NCBI GenBank assembly: GCA_036388295.1
Contig: DASVSC010000007.1
Location: 1-22,561, forward strand
Reading direction: 5' to 3'
DNA length: 22,561 nt
From: RYN-431 sp036388295
Lineage (GTDB): Bacteria; Planctomycetota; Phycisphaerae; Tepidisphaerales; Tepidisphaeraceae
Part shown: positions 1-6,479 of the stretch, one piece after another
How the letters are laid out: every line of letters starts with the position of its first letter
Numbering within the stretch: the stretch's first letter is position 1
Position numbers and translations under genes: made by a program
Notes under the pieces: generated by a model
What the model was told of the DNA's origin: nothing
The model's database searches: none
Seen by the model: only the letters and a program-made list of their open reading frames with translations

Positions 1-47
1 TTCACCTTCGCGCGACGCGGCCGGCCGGCCCGCTGAAAGGTGATAGC

Positions 48-629
48 ATGCCCAACCCCGTCCCCGACCCGTTTTTAGCGCGGGAATCGTTGCCCGAGAT
101 TTGGAGCCGCCTCGCGTGGTTCATCGACAACGAGCCGCTGCCGCCCGGCCGTCGCAGATCTGAAATAGAACACTTGCGTGACTGCCTGCGCGGTGTCCTA
201 GCGGTCGACTCGGCCGAGCGTGATGTGTTTCCGCCGGCAATTATGCAGCGGCTCGACGTGGTCGTCCCAAAAATGATCGACGCGGTGAACGCGTGGGCCG
301 AAGGCTTACCACACGCGGCCCCCGCAATGGCGTTTGCTGCGCTGGAGCTGGGGGCAATCTCAGAAGCATTCGCCAGCGTCGCCAACGACGGAACGCACGG
401 CGTTCTTGTGGCCCGATTAGCCGCGAATCGGGCCGCACAATCGAGAGGCGGCAAAAACAGCGTGACGACGCGTCGCTCCCGGCAGCATGGAGCTAAAGAA
501 GAATGGCAACGGTTCTACGATGAGCATCAAAAGGTCACCCGGGCCGATGAGCAGCTCGCCGAGAGCCGTCAGATTTCGCCCCGCACGGCTGAACGCTGGC
601 GGGAAGCATGGTCATCCGACATGAAGTAG
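48..629 (+). CDS. Hypothetical element protein with C-terminal HTH-like segment
   Basis: 193-residue protein of no family I recognise. The ATG at 48 has AAAGG (36-40) seven bases upstream, which supports the start. The N-terminal two thirds is mixed helical with no motif. The C-terminus is basic (RTARRSRQ-like stretch near residues 140-145) and ends in a short segment, ISPRTAERWREAW, that looks like the recognition half of a helix-turn-helix. It is the first complete gene in the window and opens the rightward gene set of the integrated element. A 16-base direct repeat begins at its stop codon. A DNA-binding regulatory role is an inference from the C-terminal segment only. Confidence 0.65.
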   Translation: MPNPVPDPFLARESLPEIWSRLAWFIDNEPLPPGRRRSEIEHLRDCLRGVLAVDSAERDVFPPAIMQRLDVVVPKMIDAVNAWAEGLPHAAPAMAFAALELGAISEAFASVANDGTHGVLVARLAANRAAQSRGGKNSVTTRRSRQHGAKEEWQRFYDEHQKVTRADEQLAESRQISPRTAERWREAWSSDMK

Positions 630-661
630 TTTGTGACGATGACACGAAGTAGTTAGTGACG
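623..661. repeat. 16-bp direct repeat, operator-like
   Basis: GAAGTAGTTTGTGACG at 623-638 and GAAGTAGTTAGTGACG at 646-661 differ by one base and start 23 bases apart, about two helical turns. They lie between the stop of the first gene and the DUF1580-like gene. Two same-face sites upstream of a small HTH gene suggest an operator. This is inference; no regulator is identified. Confidence 0.5.
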
Positions 662-690
662 TTCCCGCCCTAGAAAAACAGTGTTAGAAA

Positions 691-727
691 TGCCTCGTCA
701 TCGCACGACGCGATGCGAAACGAGGCA
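691..727 (+). promoter_or_regulatory. Strong interrupted stem-loop just before the DUF1580-like gene
   Basis: TGCCTCGT (691-698) pairs with ACGAGGCA (720-727) and CATCGC (699-704) pairs with GCGATG (710-715) around loop 705-709, leaving a 4-base bulge (716-719). The structure ends three bases before the ATG at 731 and buries an in-frame ATG at 713. It has no T-run, so it is either a weak terminator of the preceding gene or a structure affecting initiation of the next. Confidence 0.5.
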
Positions 728-730
728 AGA

Positions 731-1039
731 ATGATCCCGCAAACCGAAGCCCGTATTAGCCCGAAATCCGCCTGCGCCGATCCACGCGTGCGCCGTGACG
801 GCCGGGCAATGTCCCTCGCCACCTACTACCGCTGGATTACGTTCGGCGCTCGCGACGCCGCCGGCGTCCGCGTGCTGCTGGAAACGGTTCAAACGCCGAT
901 GGGCAAGTGCACCACGCGTGAGGCCATCGGCCGGTTCCTGGACCGCCTGAACGGCGTCCACGTTTCGTCGAGCAACGACTCCGCCAGCACGCCCGCCGCC
1001 GACGCAATGGCCGAGCTGGCCGCCGCCGGCATTCGCTGA
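731..1039 (+). CDS. DUF1580-like helix-turn-helix protein (excisionase-like)
   Basis: 102-residue protein matching from memory the DUF1580 pattern found in planctomycetes: an arginine-rich lead-in, then MSLATYYRWITFGARD followed by a strand-rich stretch and CTTREAIGRFLDRLN. This is the layout of a MerR/excisionase-type winged HTH. The ATG at 731 is chosen over the in-frame ATG at 713 because the product then begins MI like other family members as I recall them, and because 713 lies inside a stem-loop. Likely role: DNA-binding regulator or excision/directionality factor of the element; family function is not established. The C-terminus is alanine-rich and probably disordered. Confidence 0.7.
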   Translation: MIPQTEARISPKSACADPRVRRDGRAMSLATYYRWITFGARDAAGVRVLLETVQTPMGKCTTREAIGRFLDRLNGVHVSSSNDSASTPAADAMAELAAAGIR

Positions 1040-1052
1040 CCAGGGATCGCCC

Positions 1053-1265
1053 ATGCCACGCCAGGCCACGCCGCAGCAGCGGCCGCGGGCCCGCCGGCCA
1101 TTCGCCCGCGGCGTCCCGCAGATCATCAACCACGCCGTCGACGCGCGGGTGTCCACGGCGCAAGCCCGTTTGCGCTTCTCCGTCGTCTGCCGCGACGCTG
1201 CCGAGCTGGACCATGCCGTGCAAGTCTTCGAACGCTGGCGGGCATACGCCGGAGGTCCGACGTGA
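1053..1265 (+). CDS. Small basic hypothetical protein
   Basis: 70-residue protein with an Arg/Pro-rich N-terminus (about residues 1-18) and a C-terminal part with a possible helix, AELDHAVQVFERWRAYAG. No family is recognised. An AGGG element lies about eight bases before the ATG. Its TGA stop overlaps the GTG start of the replication gene (GTGA, 1262-1265), so the two are almost certainly translationally coupled. Placed between a DUF1580-like HTH protein and a replication initiator, it is likely an early-region accessory protein. Confidence 0.6.
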   Translation: MPRQATPQQRPRARRPFARGVPQIINHAVDARVSTAQARLRFSVVCRDAAELDHAVQVFERWRAYAGGPT

Positions 1266-2245
1266 GCGACGACGCGCAGAATGCGGCGAACCTGCCGTAC
1301 ACGATGGTTCAATTAAAGGCTCTGGTGGCCAATGGCCGCGACCTGACGCTGCATGAGTTGCGGGTGATGCTGTCGTTGGTCATTCGCGCCGACGAGCATG
1401 GGGCGTGCTATCCGTCGAACGAGATCATTGGGAAGCCCTGGGGGATGACCGAAGGAAATGTACGGGCCGCGATCCGCAAGCTCAAAACCGCATCGGCGTC
1501 TCGGCCGGCCCTCATCGAGTCGACAGGCGTAGGCGGTGTCAGCCGATCCGGCAAGGGGATTTCGGCACTTCGAAGAGTGCTGCTCAGCGATATTCGTACC
1601 CGGCCAGAATCTAGCCGGCTTGAATCTAGCCGGCTTGAATCAAACCCGGCCAGAAAAGGGTCGCGAACCCGGCCAGAATCTAGTCGCGAACCCGGCCAGA
1701 ATCTGGCCTCCAAAGAGACCATAGAAGAAACCAATAAAGAGATTGATGATGATTCCGCTTCGCAAAATCATCATCGTTCCGTCGCTTTGCAACGGCCGCG
1801 ACCCGCAGTCGCGGCCGCTGGTGTGAGGGTTGCCGATGATGCTCATCGCTCGACGGTGAAGCCTTGGCAGGAACTGACTCACCGCGAAAAGTGCGAGCTG
1901 ACCCTTCGAGATAACGAAGCGAAGTACGCGGCATTCCGGCCAGTCGTCGATCGCTACCCCATTCGGACGGTCGGCCGCCAGACGCTCATCTGGGCCATGC
2001 GTGCCGCCGGCCAAGCTGCTGAGGCAAAGCACGAAGAGGAAGGCTTCGCGACGATCGACGCCGCGGCCGAATGGCTGCTCCTGCAGGTGGACGGTTTTTC
2101 AGAAATGTATCAGACGCATGGTGGCCGCCGCGGCTCAGACGTCGCCATTCCGTCGTGCACGGACTGGATGCAGGCCGGTTACTGGCGATACCCGCCTGAA
2201 GCCCTGATCAAGCGATTCTGGCCGAGTCGGGCGGTGCAGGCATGA
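1262..2245 (+). CDS. Replication initiator-like winged-helix protein
   Basis: 327-residue protein. Residues about 10-110 have the winged-helix pattern of phage replication initiators (HTH_36-like): LTLHELRVMLSLVIRADEHG, then YPSNEIIGKPWGMTEGNVRA and IRKLK. A low-complexity Ser/Arg/Glu linker (about 112-165) follows, then a helical C-terminal part. Its end, IPSCTDWMQAGYW, resembles the short C-terminal motif of many phage O/DnaT-like replication proteins. The linker is encoded by an iteron-like repeat array, as in phage lambda O, where the origin lies inside the initiator gene. Starts with GTG overlapping the previous stop, and its stop overlaps the next ATG (ATGA). Predicted to bind the internal repeats and recruit host helicase. 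Role inferred from domain and layout; no enzyme motif is present. Confidence 0.7.
   Translation: MSDDAQNAANLPYTMVQLKALVANGRDLTLHELRVMLSLVIRADEHGACYPSNEIIGKPWGMTEGNVRAAIRKLKTASASRPALIESTGVGGVSRSGKGISALRRVLLSDIRTRPESSRLESSRLESNPARKGSRTRPESSREPGQNLASKETIEETNKEIDDDSASQNHHRSVALQRPRPAVAAAGVRVADDAHRSTVKPWQELTHREKCELTLRDNEAKYAAFRPVVDRYPIRTVGRQTLIWAMRAAGQAAEAKHEEEGFATIDAAAEWLLLQVDGFSEMYQTHGGRRGSDVAIPSCTDWMQAGYWRYPPEALIKRFWPSRAVQA
1598..1704. repeat. Iteron-like array inside the initiator gene (candidate origin)
   Basis: ACCCGGCCAGAA occurs at 1598-1609, 1644-1655, 1667-1678 and 1690-1701, spaced 46, 23 and 23 bases. The 46-base gap holds two tandem copies of CTAGCCGGCTTGAAT (1611-1625, 1626-1640), which contain a related core. 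A 21-base unit is repeated exactly at 1661-1681 and 1684-1704. Relative to the gene, the 12-mer falls in all three codon phases (0, 1, 0, 2), so it is DNA, not peptide, that is repeated. Organisation is like the phage lambda origin; function is inferred. Confidence 0.65.
1711..1775. other. AT-rich tract with inverted repeat beside the iterons (candidate unwinding element)
   Basis: Bases 1711-1770 contain 38 A/T of 60, well above the surrounding DNA. At the right edge GATGATGATT (1745-1754) is a perfect inverted repeat of AATCATCATC (1766-1775) around an 11-base spacer. Iterons followed by an AT-rich stretch is the usual arrangement of initiator-driven origins. The assignment is an inference. 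Confidence 0.45.
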
Positions 2246-2733
2246 TCATCGACCACCGAGGCGAAAGACTTCGCGGCGGGCTGGAACCGGCCGGCTTCTC
2301 GCTGGCGGCGGACCTGGTAGCCCCGATCGATTGGGCCAACGCCAAGACGCCAACGGCCGCCACGCGGCGTTACTACCTGCAGCGTCAGGCCAAGTCGATC
2401 GTCAACCGCGTGCGGATGAAGCACTTGCCGGACACCGAAGCGGCCGAGCCGCGATACCACGAGCTGCGGGGCGCAGGATGGTCGCCGGCGGTGGAAGTCA
2501 TCCGCGTCTGGTTCTTCGCCCTGAGCGCCGACAACAGGCGTGAGCTGGTCGTGATGGCCAGGCGTCAGGGCCTGCCGTACGCGCGTGCGGCCTGGGACGG
2601 TCGCCGCGTCGCCTCACTGTCCACGGTGGACAGTGAGGGCCCCCGGGGTCTTAGGTTCTCCCCCGGCCGCTCGCCGGTGTTGACTCCACAACGAACAGCA
2701 CCAACCCTCAACTGCCTTTCTTTCGCGCCGTGA
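2242..2733 (+). CDS. Hypothetical element protein
   Basis: 163-residue protein of unknown family. The ATG overlaps the stop of the replication gene (ATGA, 2242-2245), so it is translationally coupled and probably part of the early operon. Residues about 30-125 are helical and charged, with segments such as RRYYLQRQAKSIVNRV and RVWFFALSADNRRELVVMA. The last 40 residues are Pro/Ser/Arg-rich with little apparent structure, and their DNA holds a 27-base palindrome, so part of this tail may serve the DNA rather than the protein. Its GTGA overlap with the following zinc-ribbon gene argues that the full reading frame is used. Confidence 0.6.
   Translation: MIIDHRGERLRGGLEPAGFSLAADLVAPIDWANAKTPTAATRRYYLQRQAKSIVNRVRMKHLPDTEAAEPRYHELRGAGWSPAVEVIRVWFFALSADNRRELVVMARRQGLPYARAAWDGRRVASLSTVDSEGPRGLRFSPGRSPVLTPQRTAPTLNCLSFAP
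2612..2638. promoter_or_regulatory. 27-bp perfect palindrome within a coding region
   Basis: CCTCACTGTCCAC (2612-2624) and GTGGACAGTGAGG (2626-2638) are perfect inverted arms around a single G. With a one-base centre it suits a symmetric protein-binding site better than a hairpin. It lies in the 3' part of the 163-residue gene, upstream of the zinc-ribbon and capsid genes, where a late-gene operator or recombination site would be plausible. Confidence 0.5.
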
Positions 2734-2933
2734 CTAATCATCAGGACCCAACATCGCCGCCCGCCGAAGCTCTTCGATATGTCTACGTCGAACGCCCGCG
2801 GTGCCCGCTCTCGCGTTGTCGTTCGATCGACCTAGAGGCTTACCGCACGATGCCGGACCCGGGCGACGGCACCACTAGCCGCTACGTCCGCTGCCGAAGC
2901 TGCGGGCATAAATTCATTCTCGTTTTAGAGTGA
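2730..2933 (+). CDS. Zinc-ribbon protein
   Basis: 67-residue protein with two cysteine knuckles: CPLSRC near residues 25-30 and CRSCGHKF near residues 55-62, separated by a loop. This is a zinc-ribbon layout like small phage regulators such as Com or Ogr, though it is not clearly a member of either. Starts with GTG overlapping the preceding stop (GTGA, 2730-2733) and ends nine bases before the capsid gene. A transcriptional or translational regulator of the structural genes is a reasonable guess from size, fold and position; a nucleic-acid-binding accessory of replication is an alternative. Confidence 0.65.
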   Translation: MTNHQDPTSPPAEALRYVYVERPRCPLSRCRSIDLEAYRTMPDPGDGTTSRYVRCRSCGHKFILVLE

Positions 2934-2942
2934 TTCCAGATT

Positions 2943-4922
2943 TTGGAAAACACCGCCGGCCGCCTGCGAAACTTCCCCCAGATGAGGAAGCCCCGCCCGA
3001 CCGAGATGCAGATAACCGGCAGCGCCACCATTCAGGCGATGCCGACGCCGGACGTGGACCCCACAATTCAAATCGTCGCCTACCGCGGCGGACCGATGCG
3101 GCCCAATACGAACCCGCCGCTGATGTTCCCTGTCATCGTCGACCTCGCGGGGCTTCAAACCTCACCGCAGACCCTGCTGTTAACGGACCACGACACCACC
3201 ACCAACGGCGTCGTCGGCGTGGCCCGCGTCGAAGTCCGGGGTAAAGAGGTTCACGCGGCCGGAACGCTCAGTCGTGCCGCCACAGGGTATGAACGCGTCG
3301 TCGGTCTGCACCGGTCGGGCATAACTTTTCAGGCGTCGATCGGCACCACGATCGATGAACTCGACTTTATTCCGGCCGGCAAGGCCGGGACGGTTAACGG
3401 CGCCAAGGCCGCCGGACCTGTTTACATCGTCAGAAAATCCAAGCTGAAGGAAATCAGCATTACGCCGTTCGGTGCGGACGGTTCTAGCTCAGTGCGCATC
3501 GCCGCACGGAAAGTTGCCATGGCCAAGAAGATCAAACACGTCGCCGTCGCCGAAGTTGAAACGCCGGAGCCCGAAGCCGAGGGCGTCGGCAACGATGCCG
3601 TTCTGGCGGCCGTTGAGGCCGAGCGCGGGCGGCTTACTGTGCTGGCGACCCTCTGCGCGAACCACCCCAACATCCTCACAAAAGCCATGGCCGACGACTG
3701 GTCGCAGGCCAAAGTAAAAGCCGAAGTGAAGGCGGCGGACCTGCAGGCGAGTTTGTCGGGCCCGCACATCAATGCCGGCAATGGTGGCACGACTTCGGGT
3801 CGCCGGGGGCGTTCGACGCCCATTGCGACTCCGACGGCGATGCTCACCGCGGCCCTGATGCTGCACGCTGGCCGTCCGGACGACGCGGTAAAGACTTTCG
3901 GCGAGCAGACGACGCAGCGGGCCGAGGACATGCGGTGCCGCTCGATGATGGATCTGTGCGCCGCGGCCCTGCGGCTGGACTGCGAAGACGTGCCCTACGA
4001 CAGCGGCGCAATGATCCGGGCAGCTTTCAGCACATTGTCGCTTCCGATGGCGCTTGGCAACCTGGCGGAGAAAACCACTGCCGACGCGTTCAACGAAACC
4101 CCTGGTGTGTACGGCCGGATTGCGCGGGTGCGGAACGTCGCCAATTTCAAAGAGCAGAAGATTATCCGAGTGCTGCTGACGGGCAGCTTCGAAGACCTCG
4201 CCCCCGATGGTGAAATCAAACACACCACGTTGAGCGAAAGCAGCAACGGTATTCAGCTGGGCACGAAGGCGCTGATGCTCGGCCTGACCCGCCAGGACAT
4301 CATCAACGACGACCTGGGCGTGTTCAACGACGTGTCGAACGCGCTTGGTCGCGCCGCCAAGCGCCGGATGAACGACGATTTCGCCAACCTGATTCTGCGG
4401 AACGCCGGCAGCTTTTTCAGCTCCGACCACGGCAATTATGCCGAGGGTGTGGACACAGCTTTGTCGGCGGCCTCCCTACAGGCGGGAATGACCAGCATGA
4501 GCAAGCGGCAAAACGCCGCCGGCCATCTGATCGACGTACGCGCCAAGTTCTTGCTTGTGCCCCCGGAACTCGAATACACGGCCCGCCAGATCATCACGTC
4601 GGCCGAGGTGATGCGCTACACGAGCGCTTCGAAGGACAACCAGCCGACCGGAAATCCGCAGCAGGACGCGCTCGAAATTGTTGTCGAGCCGCGTCTGTCG
4701 AGCGCCGGCTACACCGGCAATTCCGTCACCAGCTGGTATCTGTTCAGTTCGCCGGGCGATAGCGCGATCAACCTAGCCCTGCTGAACGGCCGCACCGAGC
4801 CCGTTATTGAAAACGCCGACACCGCGTTCAACACGCTCGGCATTCAGTTCCGCGGTTATCACGATTATGGATTCAGCTTGAGTGAGCCGCTTGCGGCCTA
4901 CAAGGCCAAAGGCGCGGCCTAA
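2943..4922 (+). CDS. Prohead protease / major capsid fusion protein
   Basis: 659-residue protein joining a maturation protease to a major capsid protein. Residues about 25-190 fit an HK97-type (S78) prohead protease, with candidate catalytic His83 (LLTDHD), Ser132 (FQASIG) and Glu170 (LKEIS). Their 49- and 38-residue spacings are close to the His65/Ser114/Glu153 spacing I recall for HK97. Residues about 195-290 are an Ala/Glu-rich helical scaffold-like linker, and about 290-659 the HK97-fold shell protein of the protease/capsid fusion family. Expected to assemble a procapsid and cut off its own protease and scaffold. TTG at 2943 is assumed as start; ATG at 2982 or 3006 is possible. Unusually, no portal or terminase gene precedes it. 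Confidence 0.8.
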   Translation: MENTAGRLRNFPQMRKPRPTEMQITGSATIQAMPTPDVDPTIQIVAYRGGPMRPNTNPPLMFPVIVDLAGLQTSPQTLLLTDHDTTTNGVVGVARVEVRGKEVHAAGTLSRAATGYERVVGLHRSGITFQASIGTTIDELDFIPAGKAGTVNGAKAAGPVYIVRKSKLKEISITPFGADGSSSVRIAARKVAMAKKIKHVAVAEVETPEPEAEGVGNDAVLAAVEAERGRLTVLATLCANHPNILTKAMADDWSQAKVKAEVKAADLQASLSGPHINAGNGGTTSGRRGRSTPIATPTAMLTAALMLHAGRPDDAVKTFGEQTTQRAEDMRCRSMMDLCAAALRLDCEDVPYDSGAMIRAAFSTLSLPMALGNLAEKTTADAFNETPGVYGRIARVRNVANFKEQKIIRVLLTGSFEDLAPDGEIKHTTLSESSNGIQLGTKALMLGLTRQDIINDDLGVFNDVSNALGRAAKRRMNDDFANLILRNAGSFFSSDHGNYAEGVDTALSAASLQAGMTSMSKRQNAAGHLIDVRAKFLLVPPELEYTARQIITSAEVMRYTSASKDNQPTGNPQQDALEIVVEPRLSSAGYTGNSVTSWYLFSSPGDSAINLALLNGRTEPVIENADTAFNTLGIQFRGYHDYGFSLSEPLAAYKAKGAA

Positions 4923-4968
4923 ACGAAGTTCGAAGGGGCGTACCGGGAGTCGCCAAAAACCACCGGCA

Positions 4969-5026
4969 CACGCTGTTCGATGCAGCGTGCTTAATCCTCG
5001 CCCGCCGGGTTGACTTCCGGCAGGCG
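4969..5026 (+). other. Two stem-loops between the capsid gene and the next gene
   Basis: In the 160-base gap after the capsid gene, CACGCTG (4969-4975) pairs with CAGCGTG (4983-4989), and CGCCCGCCGG (4999-5008) pairs with CCGGCAGGCG (5017-5026) with one mismatch. Neither is followed by a clear T-run. They could attenuate read-through or mark mRNA processing between an abundant capsid message and the downstream genes. Confidence 0.4.
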
Positions 5027-5082
5027 ATTTATCAGAGCCTGCGTCCGCCATTCGGCCGACGCCAAACCACGAAAGGTCCACC

Positions 5083-6015
5083 ATGCCATCAGTTATTGAA
5101 CGCCACGGCGTGCGCGGTCGTTCCTCGCCCATGGGGCAATCCTCGGGCGCTGCCACACGTGAGCGGCACTGGCTCGCGCGTGGCTACGTTAACGGCGAAG
5201 GCAAGGTCGATGAGGACGCGGCCGAGGAGGCCGTGCGTGCGACGACACCGGCAATACTCGGCACCGTTCCGTTGACGTCGATCGAGAAAGTCGACGAGCC
5301 GGGCAAAGACACGATCGGCTTCGTCGCCCGATACGAACTGCCCAACGCCGCAAAGGCTTCGGCCGAACAGGGCGAAGGGGGCAGTGTCTTTGACTACAGC
5401 TGGTCTTCGCAAACTGCGTCGGCCCGCATTACTCAGAGCTTGGCCACGACGGTCTACAAGCCCGAAGGAAAGACCGTGCCGGACTTCGCGGGCGCGATCC
5501 TCGTCAAAGGAGAGAACGTCGAGGGGTGCGACATCGACGTCGGCATCTGGCAAGAGGAAATTACCTTTTATCTGAAGCCGCAAAACGTGACGACCACGCT
5601 AAAGGGCCAGCTGTTCGCGCTCACCGGGAAAGTAAACTCCGCACCGTTTTTGTACTTCGACGTCGGCGAATGCCGGTTCTGTGGCTGCCGGTCGAATGCC
5701 ACGAACGGGCAGAACACGTCGATCACGCTGTTGTTCGCTGCAGCCCCGAATGAAAAGATCCCGAGCAAAGATGAGATCCCGGAGGTGACCAAGCCAGGGC
5801 AAGACTTCGTTTGGACATACCGGCGGCCGGCGGTTCGTGCCTCAACAGGAACAGACGGGATCTCGTACCTGTACCAGGAACCCGTCGCTACGTACGTCGA
5901 GCAGGTGTATCCGCGTCGGTCGTTCGCGTTGCTGGAAGCCTTGATCAACGGCATCGGCACCGGCGGCTACGTGCCGCCCGAACCCGGCGACGACGAAGGC
6001 GGCTTCGGTGGCTGA
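5083..6015 (+). CDS. Probable virion structural protein
   Basis: 310-residue protein directly after the capsid gene. GAAAGG (5071-5076) six bases before the ATG supports the start. It is rich in predicted strands: a central SQTASARITQSLATTVY segment, then PDFAGAILVKGENVEGCDID, ALTGKVNSAPFLYFDVGEC and CRFCGCRSN. I recall similar strand-rich patterns beside phage capsid genes but cannot name the family. The Asp/Gly/Pro-rich C-terminus looks disordered. Three cysteines close together near residue 200 could bind metal or form disulfides. Decoration, vertex or spike protein are all possible; placement and fold character are the only support. Its end overlaps the next GTG start by eight bases. Confidence 0.6.
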   Translation: MPSVIERHGVRGRSSPMGQSSGAATRERHWLARGYVNGEGKVDEDAAEEAVRATTPAILGTVPLTSIEKVDEPGKDTIGFVARYELPNAAKASAEQGEGGSVFDYSWSSQTASARITQSLATTVYKPEGKTVPDFAGAILVKGENVEGCDIDVGIWQEEITFYLKPQNVTTTLKGQLFALTGKVNSAPFLYFDVGECRFCGCRSNATNGQNTSITLLFAAAPNEKIPSKDEIPEVTKPGQDFVWTYRRPAVRASTGTDGISYLYQEPVATYVEQVYPRRSFALLEALINGIGTGGYVPPEPGDDEGGFGG

Positions 6016-6271
6016 CCTAACGAGCGGATCGACGAACAATTTGCGTACGCTCGCGGCACTGGACCGCCTCGAACGCGGCCAGAAGACGATCGGCCCGTCG
6101 AAACACCTGAAGGTACTTCGCGGGCGCCTGGCGTACCTCGACGCGCAGATCCGGGCCCGCACCGCCAGCCCGGCGACGCTCGACTTCTACCGCGGCGAGC
6201 GGGACGCGCTCACGTGGGCAATCAAGCAACTGGCCAAGCCGACACCGGTCGCACCACCGGCACTGCAGTGA
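6008..6271 (+). CDS. Small helical hypothetical protein
   Basis: 87-residue, mainly alpha-helical, charged protein; about residues 10-75 could form a helical hairpin or coiled coil (LKVLRGRLAYLDAQIRAR, then YRGERDALTWAIKQLA). Starts with GTG inside the end of the preceding structural gene (eight-base overlap), and its TGA overlaps the next GTG (6268-6271), so it belongs to the late operon. No family recognised. Accessory virion or assembly protein is inferred from context. Confidence 0.6.
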   Translation: MADLTSGSTNNLRTLAALDRLERGQKTIGPSKHLKVLRGRLAYLDAQIRARTASPATLDFYRGERDALTWAIKQLAKPTPVAPPALQ

Positions 6272-6474
6272 AGGTATTTCACCCGAGCCGGCCGCGTCTG
6301 CCGGCCGACCAGCTCTCACGCCAGGCCGCACGCTACCGCCGCCTGCGCGAGCAGCTGGAAGCCGCGGCGGCCGGCCCGCACACGCCGGAGAACGCCGCGA
6401 TGCTGCAGGCTCACCGCCAGGCCAACCGTGACCGGTACGCCAGGCGCAAGGCCCGTGGCGATCGGAACGCGTGA
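6268..6474 (+). CDS. Small basic helical protein, last gene of the rightward operon
   Basis: 68-residue, strongly basic, helical protein (SRQAARYRRLREQLEAA, then QANRDRYARRKARG at the end). The GTG at 6268 is preferred over an upstream in-frame ATG at 6214 because it forms the GTGA stop/start overlap used repeatedly in this gene set. The basic C-terminus could bind nucleic acid. It ends five bases before the stop codon of the convergent membrane-protein gene, so there is no room for a bidirectional terminator between them. Function unknown. Confidence 0.55.
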   Translation: MKVFHPSRPRLPADQLSRQAARYRRLREQLEAAAAGPHTPENAAMLQAHRQANRDRYARRKARGDRNA

Positions 6475-6479
6475 CAAAA

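Noticed and set aside
1598..1704. CRISPR array
   Set aside because: Repeats are 12-21 bases with almost no spacers, lie inside a coding frame, and no cas gene is present.
2680..2708. Sigma-70 promoter with TTGACT at 2680-2685
   Set aside because: The -35 is good but the sequence 17 bases on (AACCCT) is not a usable -10.
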